Of a DNA stretch of 64,000 bases, positions 8,392-16,395 are shown piece after piece. The DNA is from Burkholderiaceae bacterium (GTDB lineage: Bacteria > Pseudomonadota > Gammaproteobacteria > Burkholderiales > Burkholderiaceae_C). Position 1 is the stretch's first letter. Every line of letters starts with the position of its first letter. Under the pieces are notes generated by a model that did no database searches, had not been told where the DNA came from, and saw nothing but the letters and a program-made list of their open reading frames with translations. The DNA lies in the NCBI GenBank assembly GCA_026125795.1, contig JAHCKM010000001.1:806001-870000 (forward strand), written 5' to 3'. The translations under genes and the position numbers were made by a program.

Positions 8392-9552
8392 TCAGCGCCG
8401 AAGCCTGCCCAGCAGGCTGTCGCCGATGATGTTGCGCTGGATCTGATTCGTCCCTTCGATGATCTGGAGCACCTTGGCGTCGCGGAAGTAGCGGTTGATC
8501 GGCGTGTCGGCCGAGATGCCGGCAGCGCCGAACAGCTGCACCGCGTCGGTGGCAACCTTCATTGCGGTGTCGGTAGCGAAGCACTTGGCCATCGCCGCCA
8601 CCGGCGCCAGCGCGATGCCGGCGAGCCCGCCGTCGACGGCGGCCGCAGCGTGGTAGACCATCTGGCGCGCCGCCTCGGTCTGGATCGCCATGTCGGCGAG
8701 CATCCAGCGGATGCCCTGGTTCTCGCTCACCGGCCTGCCCCAAGTGACGCGGTTGGTGACGAACTCGATGCTGTGGTCTATGGCGCCCTGCGCCAGGCCG
8801 ACGCCGCGCGCGCCGATCAGCGGGCGGCTCTTGTTGAAGGCTTCCATCACGTCCTTGAAGCCGCGCCCGTCTTCCCCGATGCGGTTGGCCTCGGGCACGA
8901 AGACGTCGTCGAGGAACAGCGGGCACGACGGCACGCCGCGCGCGCCCATCTTGTCTTCCTTGCGGCCGATCGTGAAACCCTTGCTGCCGCGCTCGACGAT
9001 GAACAGGTTGATCGCGCCGGCGCCGTCGCTGTCGCCGGTCTTCGCGGCTACCAGGACGAAGTCTGCGACCGGCGAATTGGTGCACCAGATCTTCGCGCCG
9101 TTGATGCGGTAGCCGCCGTCGCAGCGCCTGGCCCGCGTACGGATGCCCGCCACGTCCGAGCCGCTCTGCGGTTCGGTGGTCGAGAACGCGCCGCGGATCT
9201 GGCCGGCAGCCAGCGGGCCGAGCAGCCGCTGCTTCTGCTCGTCGCTGCCCGCCGCGAGGATGGCGCCGAAGGGCACCCATTGCACGACCAGCAGGTAGGC
9301 GGTGTTGTAGCAGACGCGCCCCAGCTCCTCGATGGCCACCGCCGCCGACAGCATGCTGTCGGTGCCGCCGTACACCTTGGGAAAGGGGATGCAGAACAGG
9401 CCCGCGTCGCGCAGCAACTCGAACATGTCCTGCGGATACTCGGCGCTGCGGTCGATCTCGGAGGCGCGCGGCGCCACACGCTCGCGCGCCAGGCGGCGCA
9501 CCATCTCGCGGATCTGCCGCTGCTCGTCGTCGATTTCGTATGCGTTGGTCAT
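8392..9552 (-). CDS. Acyl-CoA dehydrogenase
   Basis: A 386-residue FAD-dependent acyl-CoA dehydrogenase that introduces an alpha,beta double bond and passes electrons to ETF. The N-terminal helical domain is followed by the FAD/substrate motif FSTTEPQSGSDVAGI and the C-terminal IIEGTNQIQRNIIG. The glutamate in that last motif is the catalytic base in the MCAD/SCAD arrangement, and the alternative position holds serine (NKSRPLIGA). The ATG at 9552 has GAGG nine bases upstream; an in-frame TTG at 9561 is less likely. It lies 16 bases after the MaoC gene, so dehydrogenation and hydration are encoded side by side. Chain type unknown. Confidence 0.92.
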   Translation of the reverse strand: MTNAYEIDDEQRQIREMVRRLARERVAPRASEIDRSAEYPQDMFELLRDAGLFCIPFPKVYGGTDSMLSAAVAIEELGRVCYNTAYLLVVQWVPFGAILAAGSDEQKQRLLGPLAAGQIRGAFSTTEPQSGSDVAGIRTRARRCDGGYRINGAKIWCTNSPVADFVLVAAKTGDSDGAGAINLFIVERGSKGFTIGRKEDKMGARGVPSCPLFLDDVFVPEANRIGEDGRGFKDVMEAFNKSRPLIGARGVGLAQGAIDHSIEFVTNRVTWGRPVSENQGIRWMLADMAIQTEAARQMVYHAAAAVDGGLAGIALAPVAAMAKCFATDTAMKVATDAVQLFGAAGISADTPINRYFRDAKVLQIIEGTNQIQRNIIGDSLLGRLRR

Positions 9553-9568
9553 GGCTCGCAACCTCGGT

Positions 9569-10039
9569 TCACTTGGCCGTCGCGTCGCGGCACTTGATCA
9601 TGCGCAGCGGCGTATACGTGATCGCGAGCGTGCCGTCGTGTTTGACGATGCGGTTGCGCGTGCGAACCAGACCGCGGCCGGGCCGGCTGGCGCTGCGCCG
9701 CGCCTCGAGGACCTCGCACTCGACGTGGATGGTGTCGCCGGCGAACACCGGGTTGTGCACCTTGAAGTCCATCTCGAGGAACGCGTAGCCGGTGTGCTGC
9801 ATGGTCGAGTGCACGAGCAGCCCCTCGGCGAACGTGTAGGCGAGCGCGCCCGGCGCGAGGCGGCCCTTGATGTCGGACTCGGTGCGCAGGAATTCGAGGT
9901 TGGTGAACAGCACCTCGGTCATGCCCGTGGTGTTGCAGAAGGCGACGATGTCTGCCTCGGTCACGGTGCGGCCGACGGTGCGGAACTGCCTGCCGACGGG
10001 GAGGTCTTCGAAGTGCAGGCCGAGGCCAAGCGTTTCCAT
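9569..10039 (-). CDS. MaoC-like enoyl-CoA hydratase
   Basis: A 156-residue single-hotdog protein of the MaoC dehydratase family. It starts METLGLGLHFEDLPVGRQF after GAGAGG and has the hotdog core TVTEADIVAFCNTTGM, followed by VFAGDTIHVECEVLEARRS near the end. MaoC proteins hydrate enoyl-CoA to hydroxyacyl-CoA. The classical hydratase-2 Asp/His pair is not clearly recognisable (DIVAFCN here), so the activity is inferred from family and from position between two acyl-CoA dehydrogenases. Paralogues lie at 38880 and 49585. Confidence 0.82.
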   Translation of the reverse strand: METLGLGLHFEDLPVGRQFRTVGRTVTEADIVAFCNTTGMTEVLFTNLEFLRTESDIKGRLAPGALAYTFAEGLLVHSTMQHTGYAFLEMDFKVHNPVFAGDTIHVECEVLEARRSASRPGRGLVRTRNRIVKHDGTLAITYTPLRMIKCRDATAK

Positions 10040-10082
10040 GGATTGCCTCTCTCGAAATTGCAGCGACCGGCCTTGCGCCCGA

Positions 10083-11225
10083 TCAGACGCGCATTTCCTG
10101 CGCAATGATCGTGCGCTGGATCTGCGACGTGCCGCCGCCGATCGTCGACTGCATGCCCTCGCGGAAATAGCGCTCCATGTCTGACTCCGGCAGCATGCCG
10201 TGTCCGCCCATGATCTGCATGCCCTGCCGCGTCACCGTCTGCAGGTTCTCGGACGCGAACAGCTTGGCCATCGCCACTTCCTTGCGGTAGGGCCGGCCGC
10301 TCGAGGCCACATCGGCGGCGCGGTACATCAGCAGCCGTGCCGCGTCGGTGTTGGTCTGCATGTCGGCCAGCATGTGGCGGATGACCTGAAACTCGTAGAT
10401 CGGCTTGCCGAACTGAATGCGCTGCTTGGCATAGGCGAGCGCGTCGTCGACCGCCCCCTGCGCGTTGCCGACATTGCTGGCAGCCACCGCGATGCGCTCC
10501 AGCGCGAGGTGCTCTCCGGCGATGATGTGAAACCCCTGACCTTCGTTGCCGAGCCGGTTGACCGCCGGTACGCGCACGTTGTCGAGGAAGATCTCGGTCG
10601 TGGTGATCGAGCGGCGGGCGAGCGTGTTCAGCGGCCGGATCGTCATGCCCGGCAGATCGTTGGGCACGATGAAGACCGTAAGGCCGTCGCGCTTGTCGGT
10701 TGTCTGCGCGGTCCGCACCAGCATCAGGATGACGGCGCCGCGGTTGCCGGCGCCGCTGCACCACAGCTTCTGGCCGTTGAGGACGTAGTGGTCGCCGTCG
10801 CGCACGGCGCGCGTCTGCACGTTGGCCACATCGGAGCCGGCGCTGGGCTCGGACATCGAGATCGGGAAGCGGATCTCGCCGCGCATGAACGGCTGCAGGA
10901 ACTGCTTCTTCTGATACTCGGTGCCGTGCAGCGACAGGTTCATCGCCGTGAAGATGCCGCCGCAGATCGCCACGGCGAAATCCACGCCGTAGCAGGCCAT
11001 CGCTTCGCACATCAACGCGTAGGACCAGATGTCGCCGCCGTCGCCGCCGTCGGCTTCGGGTACCAGCAGGCTGTGGAAGCCCAGCTTGGCGGCTTTCTCG
11101 TACGCCTCGAAGGGGAAGGTACGCGTCATGTCGCACTTGCGGACGTACTCGCGGCCGACATCGCGGTCGACCCAGCGGCGCACCGAGTCTTTCCAGGCTT
11201 GCCGTTCCTCGTCGAGAAAGTTCAT
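10083..11225 (-). CDS. Acyl-CoA dehydrogenase (isovaleryl/long-chain type base)
   Basis: A 380-residue acyl-CoA dehydrogenase. The FAD/acyl motif is ISMSEPSAGSDVANVQT. At the usual C-terminal base position the motif reads IGGGTSQIQR, with Gly instead of Glu. A glutamate instead appears in HLALERIAVAA, the position of the base in isovaleryl-CoA and long-chain acyl-CoA dehydrogenases. This differs from the neighbour at 8392, so the two probably act on different substrates or successive steps. AAGGAA precedes the ATG. It lies 31 bases after the SDR gene and 43 before MaoC in one minus-strand operon. Confidence 0.92.
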   Translation of the reverse strand: MNFLDEERQAWKDSVRRWVDRDVGREYVRKCDMTRTFPFEAYEKAAKLGFHSLLVPEADGGDGGDIWSYALMCEAMACYGVDFAVAICGGIFTAMNLSLHGTEYQKKQFLQPFMRGEIRFPISMSEPSAGSDVANVQTRAVRDGDHYVLNGQKLWCSGAGNRGAVILMLVRTAQTTDKRDGLTVFIVPNDLPGMTIRPLNTLARRSITTTEIFLDNVRVPAVNRLGNEGQGFHIIAGEHLALERIAVAASNVGNAQGAVDDALAYAKQRIQFGKPIYEFQVIRHMLADMQTNTDAARLLMYRAADVASSGRPYRKEVAMAKLFASENLQTVTRQGMQIMGGHGMLPESDMERYFREGMQSTIGGGTSQIQRTIIAQEMRV

Positions 11226-11256
11226 TTCCTTGGCTCCTCGCTTCAGAGTCGATCGT

Positions 11257-12027
11257 TCACCAGCCGCCGAACGACAGCCCGCCGTTGACGCTGATCGTCT
11301 GGCCAGTGACCTGCGAAGCGGCCTCCGAAGCCAGGAAGGCTGCGACCTCGGCGACTTCGTCGGCCTTCGGGGCGCGCCCCTGGGGGAAGCGCTCCAGCGC
11401 CTTCGAGAACAGGCGGTTCTCGAAGCCGGGCTTGGAGAAGATGCGGTCCCAGCCCGGCGTCTCGGAGGTCAGCGTCAGTGCGACGGCGTTGACCCGGATA
11501 TCCCAGCGCGAGAACTCGCGCGCCAGCGCCTTGGTCATCAGGACGATTGCCGCGCCGACGGCACCGATGACCGACTCGCCCGGGGTCGGATGGCGCGCGG
11601 CGTCGGTGGTGATCATGATCACCGAACCGCCCCCGCGGTCGCGCAGCGCGGGCAGCGCGGCATGAACCGGGAAGATGCGCGGGTACAGCCGCGCGTGCAC
11701 CGAGTCCCGGATCTGGTCGGCGGACATCTCTGCGAACGGCGTCGGCCCGAGCGGGCCGGCCGCGCCCGCGCTCACCAGGATGTCGATTCCTCCGCAGCGT
11801 TTCACCGTGCGCTCGACGATGGCGCTCATCGACGCGTGGCTGCCGGCTTCGCCGGCCTCGAAGGCCGCGCGCGGATCGATCGCTCGCAGGCTCGTCAGAG
11901 CTTCCTCGCCGTGCGCCGGGTCGCGCCCGGTGACGGTCACCTGCGCTCCTCTATGCGCGAGCGTCTTGGCGATGGCCAAGCCGATGCCGCGCGAACCGCC
12001 GGTCACCAGCGCGATCCTGCCATTCAT
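11257..12027 (-). CDS. SDR-family protein lacking the catalytic Tyr and Lys
   Basis: A 256-residue short-chain dehydrogenase/reductase fold. The cofactor motif TGGSRGIG (residues 9-16) is intact, and the end (VTGQTISVNGGLSFGGW) is typical. The active site is not: where SDRs have YxxxK, the aligned segment reads IGAVG (residues 154-158), so both Tyr and Lys are missing, and the usual NNAG is SAGAAG (86-91). It may bind nucleotide without normal SDR chemistry. GAGGAG precedes the ATG. It is the first gene of the operon running to 7299, with a palindromic operator candidate just upstream. Confidence 0.85.
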   Translation of the reverse strand: MNGRIALVTGGSRGIGLAIAKTLAHRGAQVTVTGRDPAHGEEALTSLRAIDPRAAFEAGEAGSHASMSAIVERTVKRCGGIDILVSAGAAGPLGPTPFAEMSADQIRDSVHARLYPRIFPVHAALPALRDRGGGSVIMITTDAARHPTPGESVIGAVGAAIVLMTKALAREFSRWDIRVNAVALTLTSETPGWDRIFSKPGFENRLFSKALERFPQGRAPKADEVAEVAAFLASEAASQVTGQTISVNGGLSFGGW

Positions 12028-12083
12028 CTGACTGCTCCTCGCGGGTCACGGCGCCCGCGCGTCAATGATCCGGCCAGTCTACT

Positions 12084-12101
12084 ACCAACCGTTAGTTTGG
12101 T
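12084..12101 (-). promoter_or_regulatory. Operator-like palindrome upstream of the SDR/acyl-CoA dehydrogenase operon
   Basis: ACCAACCGTTAGTTTGGT has arms ACCAA and TTGGT. Read on the minus strand it contains CTAACGG followed by TTGGT, the same words found at 40390 and 58871. It lies 57 bases upstream of the SDR start and just downstream of a TTGTCC that could serve as a -35 box. The TetR protein encoded at 50088 is one possible binder; this is inference. Confidence 0.4.
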
Positions 12102-12136
12102 TTGGACAAAGCGTGCGCAATGGAGTCCCGCGCGCC

Positions 12137-12940
12137 CTACAGACCGCGAAACTTCGCCTCGCGCTTTTCCAGAAAGGCGGTCAGGCCCTCGCGATGGTCG
12201 TCGGAGGTGAGGGTGATCGACTCGCTCGCCGCGGCCAGCTCGAGGGACGTCTCCAGGCTCATGTCGACGCCTCTGTGCATGACCATCTTGGCGAGCCGCA
12301 GCGCAATCGGCGGGCCCGCGGCGATGCGCTGCGCCAGCACCATCGTGCGCTCGAGTAGTTCCGCGTGCGGCGCGAGCTGGCTGATCAATCCCCACTGATA
12401 GGCCTCCTGCGCACCGATCGGATCGCCTGTGAACACCATCTCCGCCGCTTTCGACAGCCCGACCATGCGGGGCAGGAACCAGCAGCCGCCGGTGCCGGGG
12501 AACAGGCCTATGCGCGCGAAAGACTCCATGAAGCGCGTGCGCTCCGAGCCAATGCGAATGTCGCAGGCCAGCGCGACGTCGCAGCCGCCGGCAGCGGCGT
12601 CGCCGTTGACCATGGCGATCACCGGAACATCGCAATCGCGCAGCGCGCGGATCAGGGGCTGCACACCATGACGCAGCCCCTGGCGTTTCGACTCGGCGCC
12701 GGCCTCCGGAAGCAGCCCCGCCGGGCTGTTCAGGTCCTTCAGGTCGGCGCCGCCGCAGAAGCCGCGGCCCGCGCCGGTGATGACGATGACACGCGTCCCG
12801 TCGCCGGCGTTCGCGCCGTCGAGCACAGCGAGAATCTCCTCGATCATCTGCCGGCTGAGCGCGTTCATGCGCTCCGGACGGTTGAGGGTGACGGTGGTGA
12901 CGCCGCCGTCGGTGACGATTGTCGTGGCTCGCTGGCTCAT
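12137..12940 (-). CDS. Enoyl-CoA hydratase/isomerase family protein
   Basis: A 267-residue crotonase-fold protein. The first oxyanion-hole segment is FCGGADLKDL and the second is GDAAAGGCDVALACD. The two glutamates of classical enoyl-CoA hydratase are both replaced: Asp stands in the GGC-D position, and the second falls in FMESFARIGLFPG where Phe aligns with the glutamate. It may be an isomerase, hydrolase or lyase rather than a standard hydratase. The gene is transcribed divergently from the CaiB gene at 13130 across a 189-base gap and may share a regulatory region with it. Confidence 0.85.
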   Translation of the reverse strand: MSQRATTIVTDGGVTTVTLNRPERMNALSRQMIEEILAVLDGANAGDGTRVIVITGAGRGFCGGADLKDLNSPAGLLPEAGAESKRQGLRHGVQPLIRALRDCDVPVIAMVNGDAAAGGCDVALACDIRIGSERTRFMESFARIGLFPGTGGCWFLPRMVGLSKAAEMVFTGDPIGAQEAYQWGLISQLAPHAELLERTMVLAQRIAAGPPIALRLAKMVMHRGVDMSLETSLELAAASESITLTSDDHREGLTAFLEKREAKFRGL

Positions 12941-13129
12941 CGGTGTTTTCCGCTGTGAGGGAAGAAGCCGCCGCTGCTCAGTTCGGCGCGGTCTTCCTCG
13001 GCGCGAGGATGCAGTCGCAGCGAGGTGGGCACAAACAGGCTAACTGACGATCGGTAGGCTAGCATACTGGATATTCCCGCGGTAGTTCAGCGAAGAAGCA
13101 ACCACGGTCGCACCACGACGAGGACCGCA
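12941..13129. promoter_or_regulatory. Divergent promoter region between crotonase and CaiB genes
   Basis: This 189-base gap separates divergent start codons. Near 13039-13062 it contains GGCTAACTGACGATCGGTAG, which shares the CTAAC word with other promoters in the window and has a perfect CGATCG centre at 13048-13053. CATACT at 13063-13068 could be a -10 box. I see no gene in it. Confidence 0.35.
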
Positions 13130-14365
13130 TTGAAGCCATCAAGGCAGACCGACGGCCCGCTGGCCGGCATTCGCATCGTGGACCTGACCACGGTGCTGAT
13201 GGGGCCCTATGCCTCGCAAATCCTCGGCGACTACGGCGCCGACGTGATCAAGGTCGAGGCGCCCGGCGGCGACAGCGTGCGCGGCATCGGCCCCGCGCGC
13301 CACCCCGGAATGGGCAGCCCGTTCCTGAACGCCAACCGCAACAAGCGCAGCATCGTGCTCGACCTGAAGCACCCTGCAGGGCGCAAGGTGCTGCTTGAGC
13401 TTGCCGCGGGCGCCGACGTGCTGCTCTACAACGTGCGCCCGCAGGCGATGGCGCGGCTCGGGTTGGCCTACGAGGACGTCGCCGCGGTCAACGCAGGCAT
13501 CGTCTACGCCGGCGTGTTCGGCTACGGGCAGTCGGGTCCCTATGCCGCCAAGCCGGCCTACGACGACCTGATCCAGGGCGCGACCGGCTTTCCGGCGCTG
13601 TCGCTGCGCGCCGGCGGCGAGCGCCCGGCCTACGTCCCGACGCCGATCGCCGACCGCTTCGTCGGCGCGAGCGCGGTGGGGGCGATCGTCGCCGCGTTGT
13701 TCCATCGCCAGCGCACCGGCGAGGGTCAGTCGGTCGAGATCCCGATGTTCGAGACGATGGCGCAGATGGTGCTGTCCGACCACATGTACGGGCACGGCTT
13801 CGTACCGCCGTTGGGCGACACGGGCTACCCGCGCATGCTCAGCGAGGACCGCCGGCCCTATCGGACACGCGACGGCCACGTCTGCGTGCTCGTGTACAAC
13901 GACAAGCAGTGGCGCGCCTTCTTCGAGCTGATCGGCCGGCCCGAGGTGATGGACAGCGATCCGCGCTTCGCCACGCTCAACCAGCGCACCGAGCACATCC
14001 ACATCCTGTACGCGATGGTCGCCGAGGTCATGGCCACGCGCACCACGGCCGAGTGGATCGAGGCGCTCGAGCGCATCGACGTCCCGGTGATGCCGATGCA
14101 CAGCATCGAGTCGCTGATGGCCGATCCGCACCTGCGGGCGGTCGGCCTGCTGCAGGCGGTGGAGCACCCGACCGAAGGCGCGATCATGCAGCTCGGCGTG
14201 CCCTCGACTTGGTCGCGCACGCAGCCCGGCGTGCGCCGGCCCGCGCCGCGCGTCGGCGAGCACGGGCGCGAAATCCTCGCCGAACTGGGCTACGCGCCGG
14301 ACGAGATCGAGGCGCTGGCGGCCGTCGGGACCACGCGGCTGCCTGACGGCGAAGCGGGCTGTTGA
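13130..14365 (+). CDS. CaiB/BaiF family (class III) CoA-transferase
   Basis: A 411-residue class III CoA-transferase, which moves CoA between an acyl-CoA donor and a free carboxylic acid. The start is a TTG at 13130, supported by GAGGA six bases upstream and by the need to include GPLAGIRIVDLTTVLMGPYA. The next in-frame ATG lies inside that conserved block. The catalytic aspartate is D175 (TPIADRFVGA), and NRNKRSIVLDLKHPAGR is the usual signature. It stands alone on the plus strand; the nearest relative in the window is at 44891, which shares the 'SQIL.D.GADV.KVE' pattern and the Asp-Arg after the active site. It probably activates the acid brought in by one of the nearby receptors. Confidence 0.9.
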   Translation: MKPSRQTDGPLAGIRIVDLTTVLMGPYASQILGDYGADVIKVEAPGGDSVRGIGPARHPGMGSPFLNANRNKRSIVLDLKHPAGRKVLLELAAGADVLLYNVRPQAMARLGLAYEDVAAVNAGIVYAGVFGYGQSGPYAAKPAYDDLIQGATGFPALSLRAGGERPAYVPTPIADRFVGASAVGAIVAALFHRQRTGEGQSVEIPMFETMAQMVLSDHMYGHGFVPPLGDTGYPRMLSEDRRPYRTRDGHVCVLVYNDKQWRAFFELIGRPEVMDSDPRFATLNQRTEHIHILYAMVAEVMATRTTAEWIEALERIDVPVMPMHSIESLMADPHLRAVGLLQAVEHPTEGAIMQLGVPSTWSRTQPGVRRPAPRVGEHGREILAELGYAPDEIEALAAVGTTRLPDGEAGC

Positions 14366-14385
14366 CCTCCTGCCGTTGCACGCCC

Positions 14386-14418
14386 GGCGCCGGCGCGTGG
14401 CATGGGCGGACCGGCGCC
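14386..14418. terminator. Possible bidirectional terminator hairpin
   Basis: GGCGCCGG (14386-14393) pairs with CCGGCGCC (14411-14418) across a 17-base loop, between the convergent CaiB gene and the acyl-CoA dehydrogenase remnant. There is no T-run. Confidence 0.35.
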
Positions 14419-14434
14419 GCCGGCGGTGCGCCGT

Positions 14435-15097
14435 TCAGACGCCGTGCCGGTCGATCTTCTTGATGCCCAGCTCGTCCAGGCCGAGCAGGTTCTTCTGCAC
14501 GTTGGCCGAACCTTCGCCGGTGCGCATCACGCGCGCGCAGGTGAAGTAGCGGAACACCGGGAACTCCTTCGCGAAGCCGTAGCCGCCGTGGATCTCGAGG
14601 CACTTCTCGGTGACGTCGGTCACCGCCTCGCCTGCGAAGTACTTGGCGATCGACGCCTCGCGGCCGAAGGGCAGCTTGCGGTCGGCCTTGGCTGCGGCGC
14701 GGTAGATGAGCCAGCGCGCCGCCTCGGTCTTGGCGAGCATGTCGGCGATGGTGTGCTGCACCGCCTGGAAGCCTGTGATCTTGCGTCCGAAGGCGGCGCG
14801 CTCGTTGGCGTAGGCGACCGCCATGTCGAGGCACGCCTGCGCGATGCCCAGGGCGCGCGCCGGCACGCACACGCGTCCGTAGTGCAGCGTCGTCATGGCG
14901 ACCTTGAAGCCCTGGCCCTCTACGCCGCCGAGCAGGCTGTCGGCGGGGATCTCGCAGTCCTGGAACGACAGCTCGGCGCTCGGCATGCAGGCGGTGCCGA
15001 TGTCTGCGGGGATCGGCCGCGCGCCGAAGCCGGCGAGCCCCTTCGTCTCGACCAGGAAGGCCGAGACGCCGGCGTGGCCGGCGTCGGGGTCGGCCGG
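14435..15097 (-). pseudogene. Acyl-CoA dehydrogenase, C-terminal half only
   Basis: About 220 residues of an acyl-CoA dehydrogenase, beginning DPDAGHAGVSAFLVETKGL (middle beta domain) and running to a normal C terminus. The segments FGRKITGFQAVQHTIADM and EIHGGYGFAKEFPVFRYF are typical, and GEGSANVQKNLL holds a glutamate at the MCAD-type base position. The whole N-terminal half, including the 'TEP.AGSD' flavin motif, is missing. Its place is taken by the C-terminal end of a nitronate monooxygenase, joined at a GGCCGGCC palindrome (15092-15099). A free-standing product could start at the ATG at 14986 (183 residues) but would lack the substrate and FAD contacts of the missing half. Confidence 0.85.
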
Positions 15098-16202
15098 CCA
15101 GCACCATGCCGGACAGCCGTTCGGTCGCTTCGATCAGCTCGTTCATCATGTCGTGGACGACCTGGCGGCAACTGGTTTCGGCGTGCATGTCGCCGACGAT
15201 CTGACCGACCGGTAGTACTGCCATTGCTCGTCCTCGCCGCGCTCGACGCGCAGTTGCGGTTCGACCATCAGCATCGTCTGGTACGGCATCGGTGCGAACG
15301 GCGGTGCGTCCGGGCGCTCCCAGGCATCGGACAGCTTGCTGCGCAGCACGCGCGCCGGCTTGCCCGGGCGCAGCCGGCTTTGCACGGTGTGCTCGCTGCC
15401 GGCCGCGAACAAGCGGCGCCGCAGTGCCGGATTCAGTTCGCTCTCGCGCGTGCCCAGCCAGATCGATCCGCACCACACGCCTTCGGCACCGAGCGCCAGC
15501 GCCGCCGCCATCTGCCGCCCGCGGCCCACGCCGCCGGCGGCGAGCACGGGTAGCGGTGCCACCGCGTCGATCATATGCGGCCACAGGATGATCAAGGTGA
15601 CCTTGCCGGTGTGGCCGCCGGCTTCCATGCCTTGCGCGACCACGAAATCCACCCTGGCCGCCTTGTGGCGCAGCGCGTGCTCGGTTTTGCCGGCGAGGGC
15701 GCCGACCTTGATGCCCAGGCCGTGCAGGCGCTCGACGGTCTCCTTCGGCGGCGAGCCCAGCGCGCTGACCACTGTCCTGATCGGATGCCGCAGCGCCACC
15801 TCCAGCAGCGCCTCGGTCTGCTCGCGGGTCACGAGCTGCAGTGGGTCGACGCGCGCGTCGCCGGCAAGCCTTACGGCGTCGACGTGCTGCTCCCCAGCCG
15901 GTGCGAGGAGCCCGGCGAACGCCATGTCACGCCCGACGATCTGCCCGCGGACCATGTCGCGTTCATGCGGCGCGTGCTCGACGAGGCCGGCGTGCCGGCC
16001 TGCCCGAATACCAGGGCCCGGCGATGGTCCAGGACTTCCTGGACCGCATCAACATGACGTCGAGCTGCGCGGCGGTCTTGTAGGCCACGCCCAGCACGCC
16101 CATGCCGCCGGCCTTCGTGACTTCGGCGACCACGTCGCGGCAGTGCGAAAAGGCGAAGATCGGGACGTCGACGCCGAGCATGTCGCAGAGCTTGGATTTC
16201 AT
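15098..16202 (-). pseudogene. Nitronate monooxygenase, rearranged and frameshifted
   Basis: This is a relative of the intact FMN-dependent nitronate monooxygenase at 40459, but scrambled. The N terminus (MKSKLCDMLGVDVPIFAFSH, start at 16202 after AGGAGG) runs to YKTAAQLD near 16065. The next block of the protein lies on the opposite strand (see 15836-16064). The minus frame resumes near 15835 with TREQTEALLEVALRHPIR and continues through the flavin/catalytic-His region GMEAGGHTGK and GGVGRGRQMAAALALGAEGV. A one-base shift near 15218 moves the C-terminal PVGQIVGDMHAETS into another frame. The protein then fuses to half an acyl-CoA dehydrogenase without its own stop. It cannot encode an active enzyme. 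Confidence 0.85.
15836..16064 (+). other. Inverted internal segment of the nitronate monooxygenase gene
   Basis: On the plus strand this stretch encodes LQWVDARVAGKPYGVDVLLP and DDLPADHVAFMRRVLDEAGV, the counterpart of residues about 53-110 of the intact paralogue at 40459 (LRWIDAHIGGRPYGVDVLMP). A one-base shift near 16004 then exposes LPEYQGPAMVQDFLDRINMT in the next frame. The flanking parts of the same gene are on the minus strand, so about 230 bases have been flipped in place. The octamer CGAGCTGC, with its AGCT palindrome, is present at both ends (15832-15839 and 16061-16068). Confidence 0.8.
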
Positions 16203-16395
16203 CGTGCTTTCCTCCTGCAGGATGGCGCGGGCCGCAGCGGCGCGCTGCTCAGCCGTCAGACATCGAAATCAGCGGCGGGTCGCAGCCTCGGGTCCCGCGC
16301 AGCAGCGGCCAGCGGCAGGCGGTACAGGCCCGCCACCGGCCTGCCGCCGAGCTGATCGCCCGCACGTGGGCCGCCCCCGGGGCGCTCAGGCCGGT

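Noticed and set aside
14435-14986. Intact 183-residue short acyl-CoA dehydrogenase
   Set aside because: The frame is open and starts with ATG, but sequence similarity to the family continues upstream of that ATG to the fusion point, so it is the end of a truncated gene rather than a designed short protein.
16203-16395. Possible protein tail between the TRAP receptor and the monooxygenase remnant
   Set aside because: A short minus frame (QLGGRPVAGLYRLPLAAAAR) looks coding-like but matches no family I know and has no start. I leave the 193 bases unannotated.
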